In this document: positions 6,718 to 13,737 of the stretch, piece by piece | How the letters are laid out: each line of letters starts with the position of its first letter | Position numbering within the stretch: the first letter of the stretch is position 1 | Source: Clostridiales bacterium | GTDB lineage: Bacteria; Bacillota; Sulfobacillia; UBA995; UBA9673 | Assembly (NCBI GenBank): GCA_003541445.1 | Contig: DPMO01000287.1 | Span: forward strand, 1 to 16,805 | Reading direction: 5' to 3' | DNA length: 16,805 nt | Translations under genes and position numbers: made by a program | Notes under the pieces: generated by a model | Databases searched by the model: none | Seen by the model: the letters and a program-made list of their open reading frames with translations, nothing else | Told to the model about the DNA's origin: nothing

Positions 6718-8271
6718 TCACTTCGCCGTCTCGACGGCCCTGGTCTCGCGGATCACCGTCACCCTGATCTGCCCGGGATACTCCAGCTCGCTCTCGATGC
6801 GCTTGACGATGTCCTTGGCCAGGCGGGCCGCCGTAAGGTCGTCGACCTTCTCCGGCTTGACGATGATGCGCACCTCGCGTCCGGCCTGGATGGCGTAGGC
6901 CTTGTCGACCCCCTCGAAGGAGTCGGCTATCTCCTCGAGCTTCTCGAGCCGCTTGATATAGGCCTCGAGGGTCTCACGCCTCGCCCCCGGCCTGGCGGCG
7001 GAGATCGCGTCCGCCGCCGCGACGAGGACCGCCTCCACCGAAGCCGGCTCCACGTCGCCATGGTGCGCCTCGATGGCCTGCAGCACCTCTTTGGACTCCC
7101 GGTACTTCCTGGCCAGTTCGACCCCTATCTGCGTGTGCGTCCCCTCCACCTGGTGGTCCACAGCCTTACCGATGTCGTGGATGAGCCCGGCCCGCTTGGC
7201 CACAGCCACGTTGGCCCCGAGCTCGGAGGCCATCATCCCGGCCAGGTGGGCGACCTCGAGGCTGTGACGGAGGACGTTCTGCCCGTAGCTCGACCGGAAG
7301 CGCAGGCGTCCGAGGAGCTTCACCAGTTCCGGGTGCAGCCCGGACACCCCGGCCTCGAAGGCGGCCTGTTCGCCCTCCTCGCGGATGAGGGCCTCGACCT
7401 CCTTCCTGGCCTTCTCCACCGTCTCCTCGATACGGGCGGGGTGGATGCGCCCGTCGATGATGAGCCTCTCGAGAGCCACCCGGGCGATCTCACGTCGCAC
7501 CGGGTCGAAGGCCGAGAGGATGACCGCCTCCGGAGTGTCGTCGATGATGAGGTCCACGCCGGTGAGGGTCTCGAAGGCCCGGATGTTCCGCCCCTCACGC
7601 CCGATGATGCGGCCCTTCATCTCGTCGTTCGGCAGAGCGACGACCGAGACGGTCGTCTCGGCGACGTGGTCGGCGGCGCACCGCTGGATGGCGAGGGACA
7701 GGACCTCGCGGGCCCTCTTCTCACCTTCTTCCCTGGCCCGCGTCTCGATCTCACGGACCAGTGCGGCCGCGTCCCGTCGGCTCTCCTCCTCCACCCTTTT
7801 CATCAGGATGGCCTTGGCTTCCTCGCGTTCGAGTCCTGAGACGCGTTCGAGCTCGGCCAGCTGTTTGGCCTTCAGCTCGTCGACTTCGGCTTGAAGCCTC
7901 TCGATCTCCCTCTCGCGTCGGCGAAGAACCTCTTCCTTCTTCTCCAGGTTCTCGCCCTTACGGTCGAGAGCCTCCTCGCGCTGGGCCAGGCGCCTCTCTC
8001 GGGCCTGCATCTCGTTGCGACGGTCCCGGACTTCCCTTTCCGCCTCGCTCTTGAGCCGGATGGCCTCCTCCTTGGCCTCGACCCGCGCCTCTCGCTTTAT
8101 CCGCTCCGCTTCACGTCTGGACTCCTCGAGGATGCGCCTGGCCGCTTCCTCGGCCGAGGCTATCTTCCCTTCGGCCACCAGACGCCGCCCCGCGTAGCCG
8201 GCAGCCACGCCGACGACCAGGGCGACGATGGCAACGACGATGGTCGTCACTATGGTCATGTTCACCTTCAT
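6718..8271 (-). CDS. rny: Ribonuclease Y
   Basis: RNase Y is the membrane-anchored endoribonuclease that initiates decay of much mRNA in Firmicutes. The 517-residue product has the expected order: an N-terminal transmembrane helix (about residues 6-27), a long charged coiled coil (about 35-200), a KH RNA-binding domain with [12 protein letters not shown] at 220-231, and an HD domain with His336, the HD pair in IHDIGK (His365-Asp366), and the distal Asp421. Length is normal. The listed ATG has AGGAAGG directly abutting it, which is too close for a standard Shine-Dalgarno. The in-frame ATG at 8257-8259 (MTIVTTIV) is better spaced from that element and from AAGGTG, so the true start may be four codons downstream. 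It is the first gene of the rny-unknown-ymdB unit and is preceded by an unusually long structured leader. Confidence 0.97.
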   Translation of the reverse strand: MKVNMTIVTTIVVAIVALVVGVAAGYAGRRLVAEGKIASAEEAARRILEESRREAERIKREARVEAKEEAIRLKSEAEREVRDRRNEMQARERRLAQREEALDRKGENLEKKEEVLRRREREIERLQAEVDELKAKQLAELERVSGLEREEAKAILMKRVEEESRRDAAALVREIETRAREEGEKRAREVLSLAIQRCAADHVAETTVSVVALPNDEMKGRIIGREGRNIRAFETLTGVDLIIDDTPEAVILSAFDPVRREIARVALERLIIDGRIHPARIEETVEKARKEVEALIREEGEQAAFEAGVSGLHPELVKLLGRLRFRSSYGQNVLRHSLEVAHLAGMMASELGANVAVAKRAGLIHDIGKAVDHQVEGTHTQIGVELARKYRESKEVLQAIEAHHGDVEPASVEAVLVAAADAISAARPGARRETLEAYIKRLEKLEEIADSFEGVDKAYAIQAGREVRIIVKPEKVDDLTAARLAKDIVKRIESELEYPGQIRVTVIRETRAVETAK

Positions 8272-8505
8272 CCTTCCTGATATGGAACAGGAGCCGACGG
8301 GAGTCGGCTCCTGAAAGCAGCTACGAACCGCTTGAAGCGCAGACGCCTGTTGGACGACCCCTCCGGACCAACAGCGACGGCCTCCAGCCTAGCGTGCCGG
8401 CCGTACTTTCGCCCGTTTCGGAGCCCCTATGGGCAAAGGCGCTGAACTTGCGGTCGATCTATACTCAAACGCGGTGGTAGCTGGACCTGACAAGCCTTAT
8501 CCCTT
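8272..8505 (-). ncRNA. Candidate structured leader RNA upstream of rny
   Basis: The transcript predicted from the promoter at 8511-8539 has a leader of about 230 nt with no ORF of note. In it a long-range helix can close a multibranched domain: 8477-8483 with 8318-8324 (7 bp), 8471-8474 with 8328-8331 (4 bp), and 8465-8468 with 8332-8335 (4 bp), with only 2-3 nt internal loops or bulges. Inside are hairpins 8423-8426/8431-8434 enclosed by 8410-8413/8438-8441, 8377-8382/8399-8404 (6 bp) and 8347-8353/8368-8374 (7 bp). A terminal 11-bp hairpin follows. I could not match it to known riboswitch, T-box, 6S, SRP or RNase P signatures. It could be a cis-regulatory leader or a small RNA with read-through into rny. 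GC-rich sequence pairs easily, so comparative support is still lacking. Confidence 0.5.
8275..8313 (-). promoter_or_regulatory. Hairpin with alternative pairing to the rny ribosome binding site
   Basis: On the minus strand a perfect 11-bp stem (CAGGAGCCGAC, loop TCCC, GTCGGCTCCTG; 8288-8313) ends 16 nt before the listed rny ATG. It is not followed by a real T-tract (TTCCATATC), so it is a poor terminator. The last five bases of its 3' arm, TCCTG (8288-8292), can instead pair with CAGGA (8275-8279), which is the start of the rny ribosome binding site, across an 8-nt loop. The two pairings are mutually exclusive. A switch function is inference; the inverted repeats are seen directly. Confidence 0.5.
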
Positions 8506-8510
8506 GGAAA

Positions 8511-8539
8511 ATTCTAAGCACGGACGTGCCGTATGTCAA
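8511..8539 (-). promoter_or_regulatory. Sigma-A promoter of the rny unit
   Basis: The minus strand reads TTGACA (8534-8539), a 17-nt spacer, then TAGAAT (8511-8516). The -35 box is perfect and the -10 box differs from consensus at one position. The -35 hexamer overlaps the TGA stop of recX. Transcription should start near 8504-8505, giving a leader of about 230 nt before rny. This is the best sigma-A match I found in the window. Confidence 0.85.
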
Positions 8540-8988
8540 GCGTCGGCCCCTTCAGGGTCGTCGGGGCCGTCGTCGAGCCCCTCCACGGGACCGAAGACCG
8601 CCTTCATGGCCGCCTGACACGCGGCGGCACTGAAGCCGCGCCGCCGGAGGAAATCCCACAGTCGCCGCTTGGCGCGGGCGTCCGACCCGTCCGGAGGGCC
8701 GGCGCCGGCCCTTTTCCGCGCCGCCTCGACGGCCAGGTCCGTCTCGAGCTCTGGCGTCATCCTGGCGGCCAGGACCTCGCGCACCACCTCGGCGTCGACA
8801 CCGCGCTGCAGGAGCTCATGCCTCAGCAGGGCCGGACCGCTCGGACGGCAGCGCGTCCGCTGCTCGATCCAGAACTCGACGAACCTCCGGTCGTCGAGGT
8901 AGCCCAGGCGCATCATCCTGGTCACGAGGTCCGTAACGGTCTTCTCGTCGTAGCCCCGGGCCGCCAACCTGCGCCTCATCTCGCGCAC
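8536..8988 (-). CDS. recX: RecX, regulator of RecA (start uncertain)
   Basis: RecX binds RecA filaments and limits or modulates their activity. The visible product has the three-helix repeat pattern of the family, with LAARGYDEKTVTDLVTRMMR, GYLDDRRFVEFWIEQR and, after GPALLRHELLQRGVDAEVV, a third repeat ending RRRGFSAAACQAAM. The only in-frame standard starts are GTG at 8986-8988 and ATG at 8977-8979, and neither has a ribosome binding site. Recognisable RecX sequence continues upstream in the same frame (AEAYALDLLARRPRT, roughly 8989-9033), and that frame is open back to a TGA at 9148-9150 inside recA. The true N-terminus therefore probably lies upstream, but no ATG, GTG or TTG exists there. 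The gene follows recA directly, and its stop overlaps the rny promoter. Confidence 0.85.
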   Translation of the reverse strand: MREMRRRLAARGYDEKTVTDLVTRMMRLGYLDDRRFVEFWIEQRTRCRPSGPALLRHELLQRGVDAEVVREVLAARMTPELETDLAVEAARKRAGAGPPDGSDARAKRRLWDFLRRRGFSAAACQAAMKAVFGPVEGLDDGPDDPEGADA

Positions 8989-9039
8989 CGTGCGCGGCCG
9001 ACGCGCCAGGAGGTCGAGGGCGTAAGCCTCCGCCCGTCG

Positions 9040-9046
9040 CCTCCTT
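9040..9046 (-). promoter_or_regulatory. recX: Orphan Shine-Dalgarno sequence before recX
   Basis: AAGGAGG on the minus strand is a perfect ribosome binding site, exactly where RecX-like coding sequence begins. After a 6-nt spacer the in-frame codon is GCG (9031-9033), one base from GTG, followed by GAG GCT TAC. There is no ATG, GTG or TTG nearby in any frame. This suggests a start codon changed by mutation or a base-call error, or use of a non-standard start. Confidence 0.5.
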
Positions 9047-9097
9047 GCGGAGCCGTCGTCCGGCCCGCCCGGCGACGGCCGCTCTCCGCCCGCCGCC

Positions 9098-10138
9098 CTA
9101 GGCGTCGCCCTTCGCCCTCTCGACGCCGGCGGCGGCCGGTTCGGTCCTCACCCGGCCGAGCCCCAGCTTCTCCCTGACCTCGGCCTCGATCTTCGCGGCC
9201 GTCTCCGGGTTGTCCCTGAGGTAGTCGCGGACGCTGTCCCGGCCCTGGCCGAGCCTCTGGCCGCCGTAGGAGTACCAGGACCCGCTCTTCTCGAGAACGC
9301 CGACCTCCGTGGCCACGTCGAGGATGCTCGCCTCGCGGGAGATGCCCTGCCCGTAGAGGAGGTCGAACTCGGCCTGGCGGAAGGGGGGCGCGACCTTGTT
9401 CTTCACGACCTTGGCCCGGCAGCGCATGCCGACGATCTCGTTGCCGCGCTTGATGGCCTCGACGCGCCGGATCTCCAGCCTGAGGGAGGCGTAGAACTTG
9501 AGGGCCCGTCCTCCGGGGGTCACCTCCGGGTTGCCGAAGAGCACCCCGACCTTCTCCCTGATCTGGTTGATGAAGACGGCCGTCGTCTTGGACTTGGAGA
9601 TGGCGCCTGTCAGTTTCCTCAGGGCCTGGGACATCAGGCGGGCCTGGAGCCCGACATGGGAGTCCCCCATCTCCCCCTCGATCTCAGCCTTCGGCACCAG
9701 CGCGGCGACGGAGTCGATGACGACGATGTCGACCGCCCCGCTCCTGACCAGCGCCTCGGCTATCTCCAGGGCCTGTTCGCCCGTGTCCGGCTGCGAGATG
9801 AGGAGGTTGTCGATGTCCACGCCGACCCTCTTGGCGTAGTGGGGGTCGAGCGCGTGCTCGGCATCGATGAAGGCGGCGATGCCTCCGAGCTTCTGGGCCT
9901 CGGCGATGAGGTGCAGAGCCACGGTCGTCTTTCCTGACGCTTCGGGGCCGTAGATTTCCACGACGCGGCCGCGCGGCACTCCTCCCACCCCGATGGCGCG
10001 GTCGAGGGCCAGTGAGCCGGTAGGGATGACCTCGAGGTCGGCGTTCGCCGACGCCTCCCCGAGCCTCATGATGGAGCCCTTTCCGAACTGCTTCTCAATC
10101 TGACTCATCGTCAGCTCGAGAGCCTTGACCTTGTCCAT
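9098..10138 (-). CDS. recA: Recombinase A
   Basis: RecA forms ATP-dependent filaments on single-stranded DNA for homologous recombination and triggers the SOS response. The 346-residue product is of standard length. It shows Walker A GPEASGKT at 64-71, the IDAEHALDP segment at 91-99 with the catalytic Glu94, Walker B VDIVVIDS at 136-143, the L2-region [15 protein letters not shown] at 191-205, and the usual GSWYSY segment near 286-291. The ATG at 10136-10138 has AAGGAGGTG about 10 nt upstream; the longer open frame before it is a shadow of thpR. The gene overlaps the thpR 3' end by 44 nt. I found no GAACnnnnGTTC-type LexA box near recA or near the start of its transcription unit, so SOS control is not evident here. 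Confidence 0.98.
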   Translation of the reverse strand: MDKVKALELTMSQIEKQFGKGSIMRLGEASANADLEVIPTGSLALDRAIGVGGVPRGRVVEIYGPEASGKTTVALHLIAEAQKLGGIAAFIDAEHALDPHYAKRVGVDIDNLLISQPDTGEQALEIAEALVRSGAVDIVVIDSVAALVPKAEIEGEMGDSHVGLQARLMSQALRKLTGAISKSKTTAVFINQIREKVGVLFGNPEVTPGGRALKFYASLRLEIRRVEAIKRGNEIVGMRCRAKVVKNKVAPPFRQAEFDLLYGQGISREASILDVATEVGVLEKSGSWYSYGGQRLGQGRDSVRDYLRDNPETAAKIEAEVREKLGLGRVRTEPAAAGVERAKGDA

Positions 10139-10736
10139 CACTGAACCCACCTCCTTGGTTCGGCCCGCCGACCTGGAGCGGAAAGATGGCCAGAGGTGTA
10201 TAGATCGGACCGGTCGGACGCAGGACGCTGGAGAACAACACCACCCGGGACACCGTGAACTCCGGCCCCGTGTAGTTCCGCCTCTCCGCCAAAGCCGTCT
10301 TGAGCTCGGCCAGGTTCCTCGAGGACCGACAGCGCCCGAGGGTGATGTGGGCCGAGAAGCGGCGTCTCTCGCGGGGAAAACCGACCTCGGCCAGGCGCTC
10401 GTCGACCCTTCCGGCGAGGGCCTCGAGCCTCTCCCGGCCCTCGCCCACCCCGACCCAGACGACACGCGGTCGGGACAGCGAAGGGAAAGCCCCCAGGCCT
10501 GCGAGACGCACCCTGAAGGGCGCCTCACCCCCGACGGCCAGCTCCAGCGCTGAGGCCACCTCAGGCACGTCACCCGGAGGCACGTCGCCCAGGAACTTCA
10601 AGGTGAGGTGCAGGTTCTCAGGGCTGACCCACTTCACGTCAGCCCCGCTCCGGCGGAGCGCCTCGATGAGGCGGGCCGCCTCGGACCGGGAACCTTCATC
10701 GGCCTCCACCGCCACGAAACTCCGGATGCCGGCCAC
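10095..10736 (-). CDS. thpR: RNA 2',3'-cyclic phosphodiesterase (2H family)
   Basis: ThpR enzymes (formerly called 2'-5' RNA ligases) belong to the 2H phosphoesterases, which use two HxTx motifs to open 2',3'-cyclic phosphates on RNA. Both are present: HLTL at 43-46 (His43, Thr45) and HITL at 130-133 (His130, Thr132), in a 213-residue protein beginning with the typical RSFVAVE. The start is GTG at 10734-10736 with GGAGGTC upstream. The core fold should end around YTPLAIFPL; the last 24 residues are a Gly/Asp-rich tail that runs 44 nt into recA. A frame one base back would end at a TGA overlapping the recA ATG by one base, but neither tail is clearly better. The gene lies between cinA and recA in a probable long operon. 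Confidence 0.93.
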   Translation of the reverse strand: MAGIRSFVAVEADEGSRSEAARLIEALRRSGADVKWVSPENLHLTLKFLGDVPPGDVPEVASALELAVGGEAPFRVRLAGLGAFPSLSRPRVVWVGVGEGRERLEALAGRVDERLAEVGFPRERRRFSAHITLGRCRSSRNLAELKTALAERRNYTGPEFTVSRVVLFSSVLRPTGPIYTPLAIFPLQVGGPNQGGGFSDGQGQGSRADDESD

Positions 10737-10823
10737 GGCTTGACCTCCACGATCGCTTCTACGTCCAGCGCGGTGGCGCCAGAGCTTTCGACGGCCGCAA
10801 ACCCTTTCCCTCCCGCCGCCCGG

Positions 10824-12116
10824 TCACGCCGGCCCCGAGCTCCGGAGCTCCCACGCCCTGAGTCCGAGCCAGAGCAGGGCGAGGACTCGGTGGGCCGACC
10901 TTTCCTTCACCAGCCGGCGGTCTCCGGTGAACCGGTACTCGTGGCAGACCTCGCCGCCCGCCGCCTCGCCGCACAGGGCGATGAAGACGAGTCCCACCGG
11001 CTTGCCGGGGGTCGCGCCCCCGGGCCCGGCGATACCTGTCAGGGCGACGCCGATGTCCGTTCCGGCCCTGTCCCGGACCCCGCGGGCCATCGCCAGGGCC
11101 ACCTCCCGGCTCACCGCTCCGCGCCGCCTGATGAGACCCGGGTCCACACCCAGCAGCTCCACTTTGGCGCGGTTGCTGTAGACGACGAGGCCTCGCTCGA
11201 AGTAAGCGCTCGACCCCGGGACCTCGGTGATGAGATGGCCGACCAGCCCTCCGGTGAGGGACTCCGCCACGGACAGGGTCAGCCCGTGCCGCGTGAGGAC
11301 GGCCCCGCAGGCTGCGGCGATGGTGTCGTCGTCGTAGCCGAATATGTTGGCGGCCAACCTCTCCTGTATCTTCTCGACCATCCCGGCCGTGATGCGGCGG
11401 GCCTCGTCCGGGTCGGCGGCCTTGCCCGTGACTCTGAGGTGCACCTCGCCGACCGAGACCAGCGGAGCCACGGTGGGGTTCGGTGAGGAGACAAGGTCTC
11501 TCACGGCCTCCTCCACCTCGGGCTCACCCAGTCCGCACGTCTTCACCACCGTGGTGTGGAGGTAGGACCGTGAAGAGGCGCCGTCCCGGGAACCGCCGGC
11601 AAGGCGTTCGAGGTGCGGAAGGAGATGGGTGTTGACCACGCCCTCCAGCTCCGCCGGCGGACCCGGCAGGAGCACGAGGGTCTTCGGACCGTGCGGGATG
11701 ATGAAGCCGGGCGCCGTCCCGACCGGGTTCGGCAGGACCAGGGCCCCCTCCGGCACCAGGCTCTGCTTGGCGACCGCCTGCGGCACCGGACGGCTGCGGT
11801 GGCCTTCGAGTCGGCAGGTGATGGCCCGGGCGACCTCGGGGTCCCGGACCAGGCGGAGACCGAGGACCTCGGCCACGACCTCCTTGGTCAGGTCGTCCTC
11901 CGTCGGACCGAGACCTCCGGTCGTTATCACCAGGTCGCTGCGGGAGAGGGCCAGCCGCAGGGCCTCGGCCAGACGGACGGCGTTGTCTCCGACGACCTGC
12001 TGGAAGTACGTGTCAACGCCCAGCCCGGCCAGTGTCCGGGCCAGAAACCGGGCATTGGTGTTCACGATCTGGCCGAGCAGGAGCTCGGTTCCCACGGAGA
12101 CTATCTCTGCGATCAC
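10824..12116 (-). CDS. cinA: CinA-family protein (competence/damage-inducible; NMN amidase domain)
   Basis: CinA couples an N-terminal MoaB/MogA-like domain, with ADP-ribose pyrophosphatase activity in studied members, to a C-terminal nicotinamide mononucleotide deamidase domain, serving pyridine-nucleotide recycling. In 430 residues, the normal full length, I see the opening IAEIVSVGTELLLGQIVNTN, TGGLGPTEDD at 66-75, LLPGPPAE at 149-156, then the C-terminal domain with SVAESLTGG at 282-290 (conserved Ser286) and ALTGIAGPGG at 358-367. The start is GTG at 12114-12116; the only clear upstream purine-rich element, GGAGGACGAAGAAGAG, is somewhat distant. Association with recA is common in Gram-positive bacteria. 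Its first 104 nt are overlapped by the 3' end of the FtsH-like frame as read, or by only 4 nt if that frame is shifted. Confidence 0.96.
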   Translation of the reverse strand: MIAEIVSVGTELLLGQIVNTNARFLARTLAGLGVDTYFQQVVGDNAVRLAEALRLALSRSDLVITTGGLGPTEDDLTKEVVAEVLGLRLVRDPEVARAITCRLEGHRSRPVPQAVAKQSLVPEGALVLPNPVGTAPGFIIPHGPKTLVLLPGPPAELEGVVNTHLLPHLERLAGGSRDGASSRSYLHTTVVKTCGLGEPEVEEAVRDLVSSPNPTVAPLVSVGEVHLRVTGKAADPDEARRITAGMVEKIQERLAANIFGYDDDTIAAACGAVLTRHGLTLSVAESLTGGLVGHLITEVPGSSAYFERGLVVYSNRAKVELLGVDPGLIRRRGAVSREVALAMARGVRDRAGTDIGVALTGIAGPGGATPGKPVGLVFIALCGEAAGGEVCHEYRFTGDRRLVKERSAHRVLALLWLGLRAWELRSSGPA

Positions 12117-13644
12117 GACGGCGACTCTTCTTCGTCCTCCTGCGGCGCCCCTTTCTCCCCCTGGACATTGTTCCCACCAGACGCCTGAACTCGTCGCCGT
12201 CGAGTCTCTCCTTCTCCAGCAGGACGCGGCGCGCCGCCTCCAGGAGGGCCTTGTGCCTGGAGATGATCTCCCGCACCCTCGCCTCACGCTCGTTGATGAT
12301 CTTGGTCATGACCTCGTGCATCTGCGAGCTGGGGACGTAGTCCTGATGGATGATGCCGAGCTCCGACATGCCGCCCGACACCAGGAGGCGCGCCAGGTCG
12401 AGCGCCTGGTCGAGATCCTGCCTCGCTCCGGTGCTCCGACTGCCGAAGAACACCTCTTCGGCCACACAGCCGGCCAGGGTCACGTCGACCTGGGCCAAGA
12501 GCTCTTCCCGCGTGTAGAGGAACCTGTCGGCCTCCGGGACCTGCCGGACGTAGCCCAAGGCCCCCCCGCGGGGCGAGATGCTGACCATCGACACCGAACC
12601 GGGCCGGACCGTCTCGGCCACCAGGGCGTGCCCCAGTTCGTGGACGGCCACACGCTCGAGTTCATCCTTCTGCGGGCGCCGGGCCACCCGCTCACCCATC
12701 ATCACCTTGTCGACGGCCTCGAGGAGGTGGGCCTGGCTTATCTTCACCCGGCCCTCGCGGAAGGCGAGGATGGCCGCCTCGTTGGTCACGCTCTCCAGGT
12801 GCGAGCCTGAGAACCCGAAGGTCTGGCGGGCGATCTCATCGAGGTCCACGTCGTCGGCGAGGGGCTTCCCGGCGGTGTGGATGCGGAGGATCTCGCCCCG
12901 CTCCTCGCGGTCGGGCAGCTCCACCCTGACGACGCGGTCGAAGCGCCCAGGCCTCAGGATGGCCGGGTCGAGCAGGTCGAAGCGGTTCGTGGCCCCGATG
13001 ACCAGGACGGTGACCTCGTCCTCCGAGGAGAGCCCGTCCATCTCGACGAGAAGCTGGTTTATGGTCTGGTCGTACTCCAGGTGGCCGGTGTGCTGGCCCC
13101 GCCGCCCGGCGAGGACCTCGAGCTCGTCGATGAAGATGATGGCGCTGCCGGTGCCCTCCCGCCTGGCCGCCTCACGGGCCCGGGTGAAGAGGTTGCGCAC
13201 GCGCTGGGCGCCGACGCCGGCGTAGACCTCGATGAACTCGCTCCCCGAGGCCGAGAAGAACACGGACCGGGTGTGCCTGGCGGCGGCCTTGGCCATCAGG
13301 GTCTTGCCCGTCCCCGGAGGTCCGGTCAGGAGGATTCCCTTCAGAGGCCTTATGCCCAGCCTCCTGACCCGCTCGCGGTCGGTGATGAACTCCAGGGCTT
13401 CAAGGAGTTCTCTCTTGGCCGAGGCCTGGCCCCCGATGTCGTCGAAGGTCACGCCGTCGGTCCGGACCTTGTCCACGACCGTACCGGCGCGCGTCCCGCC
13501 CCCCAGGAGGCTCGAGAGGCCGCTCGACTGCAGGAGGACCAGAAGAAGGGCGCCGAGGAAGACGACAGGCATCACGTTGTAGCCCTGGACGGCAAGGAAG
13601 ATGAGGAGGGCCGTCCCGGTCCCTATCGCGATCTCCCTTATCAA
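12013..13644 (-). CDS. FtsH-like membrane AAA+ zinc metalloprotease lacking the extracytoplasmic domain; apparent 3' frameshift
   Basis: FtsH proteases extract and degrade membrane and soluble proteins. The frame encodes 543 residues: two hydrophobic segments almost back to back (about 7-20 and 25-39), Walker A GPPGTGKT at 108-115, a pore-loop aromatic at Tyr141 (Phe in most FtsH), Walker B IIFIDE at 169-174, the second region of homology ATNRFDLLDPAILRPGRFDR at 218-237, the zinc motif HELGH at 335-339 and the third ligand Asp410. All catalytic residues are intact, but the roughly 75-residue domain that usually separates the membrane helices is missing. The TTG start has GGGAGGTGG upstream. 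After residue 491 the frame becomes very Arg-rich and runs 104 nt into cinA. A -1 shift near 12173-12175 would instead give an acidic tail ending at TGA 12113-12115, overlapping the cinA GTG as GTGA. It is probably a paralogue of housekeeping FtsH. Confidence 0.9.
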   Translation of the reverse strand: MIREIAIGTGTALLIFLAVQGYNVMPVVFLGALLLVLLQSSGLSSLLGGGTRAGTVVDKVRTDGVTFDDIGGQASAKRELLEALEFITDRERVRRLGIRPLKGILLTGPPGTGKTLMAKAAARHTRSVFFSASGSEFIEVYAGVGAQRVRNLFTRAREAARREGTGSAIIFIDELEVLAGRRGQHTGHLEYDQTINQLLVEMDGLSSEDEVTVLVIGATNRFDLLDPAILRPGRFDRVVRVELPDREERGEILRIHTAGKPLADDVDLDEIARQTFGFSGSHLESVTNEAAILAFREGRVKISQAHLLEAVDKVMMGERVARRPQKDELERVAVHELGHALVAETVRPGSVSMVSISPRGGALGYVRQVPEADRFLYTREELLAQVDVTLAGCVAEEVFFGSRSTGARQDLDQALDLARLLVSGGMSELGIIHQDYVPSSQMHEVMTKIINEREARVREIISRHKALLEAARRVLLEKERLDGDEFRRLVGTMSRGRKGRRRRTKKSRRRDRRDSLRGNRAPARPDREHQCPVSGPDTGRAGR

Positions 13645-13661
13645 ACCCCAGCCACCTCCCG

Positions 13662-13688
13662 ACTCCTCTTGACTCCTCCCACAGGAGT
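13662..13688 (-). promoter_or_regulatory. Repeated AGGAGT with complementary ACTCCT before the FtsH-like gene
   Basis: In the transcript ACTCCT (13683-13688) is followed by two copies of AGGAGT (13672-13677 and 13662-13667). Either copy could pair with ACTCCT, giving a 6-bp hairpin with a 5-nt or 15-nt loop. It lies just upstream of the GGGAGGTGG ribosome binding site. There is no T-tract, so it is not a terminator. Function is unknown and the match may be chance. Confidence 0.3.
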
Positions 13689-13737
13689 GGTGACCTCTAC
13701 CGACCGTCAGGGGCCGTCACGGGGCGGCGCCCTGAAC

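Noticed and set aside
8471..8491. GCGGTGGTAGCTGG and, on the minus strand, GTCAGGTCC, suggesting a T-box or SRP RNA motif
   Set aside because: The T-box core (GGGTGGNACCGCG) is not present in the right order on the transcribed strand, and GTCAGGTCC is not followed by the GGAAGGAAGCAGC of SRP RNA.
10095..10140. A frameshift at the 3' end of thpR similar to that of the FtsH-like gene
   Set aside because: The alternative frame ends neatly at a TGA overlapping the recA ATG, but its tail is no more protein-like than the present one, so there is no positive evidence for a shift.
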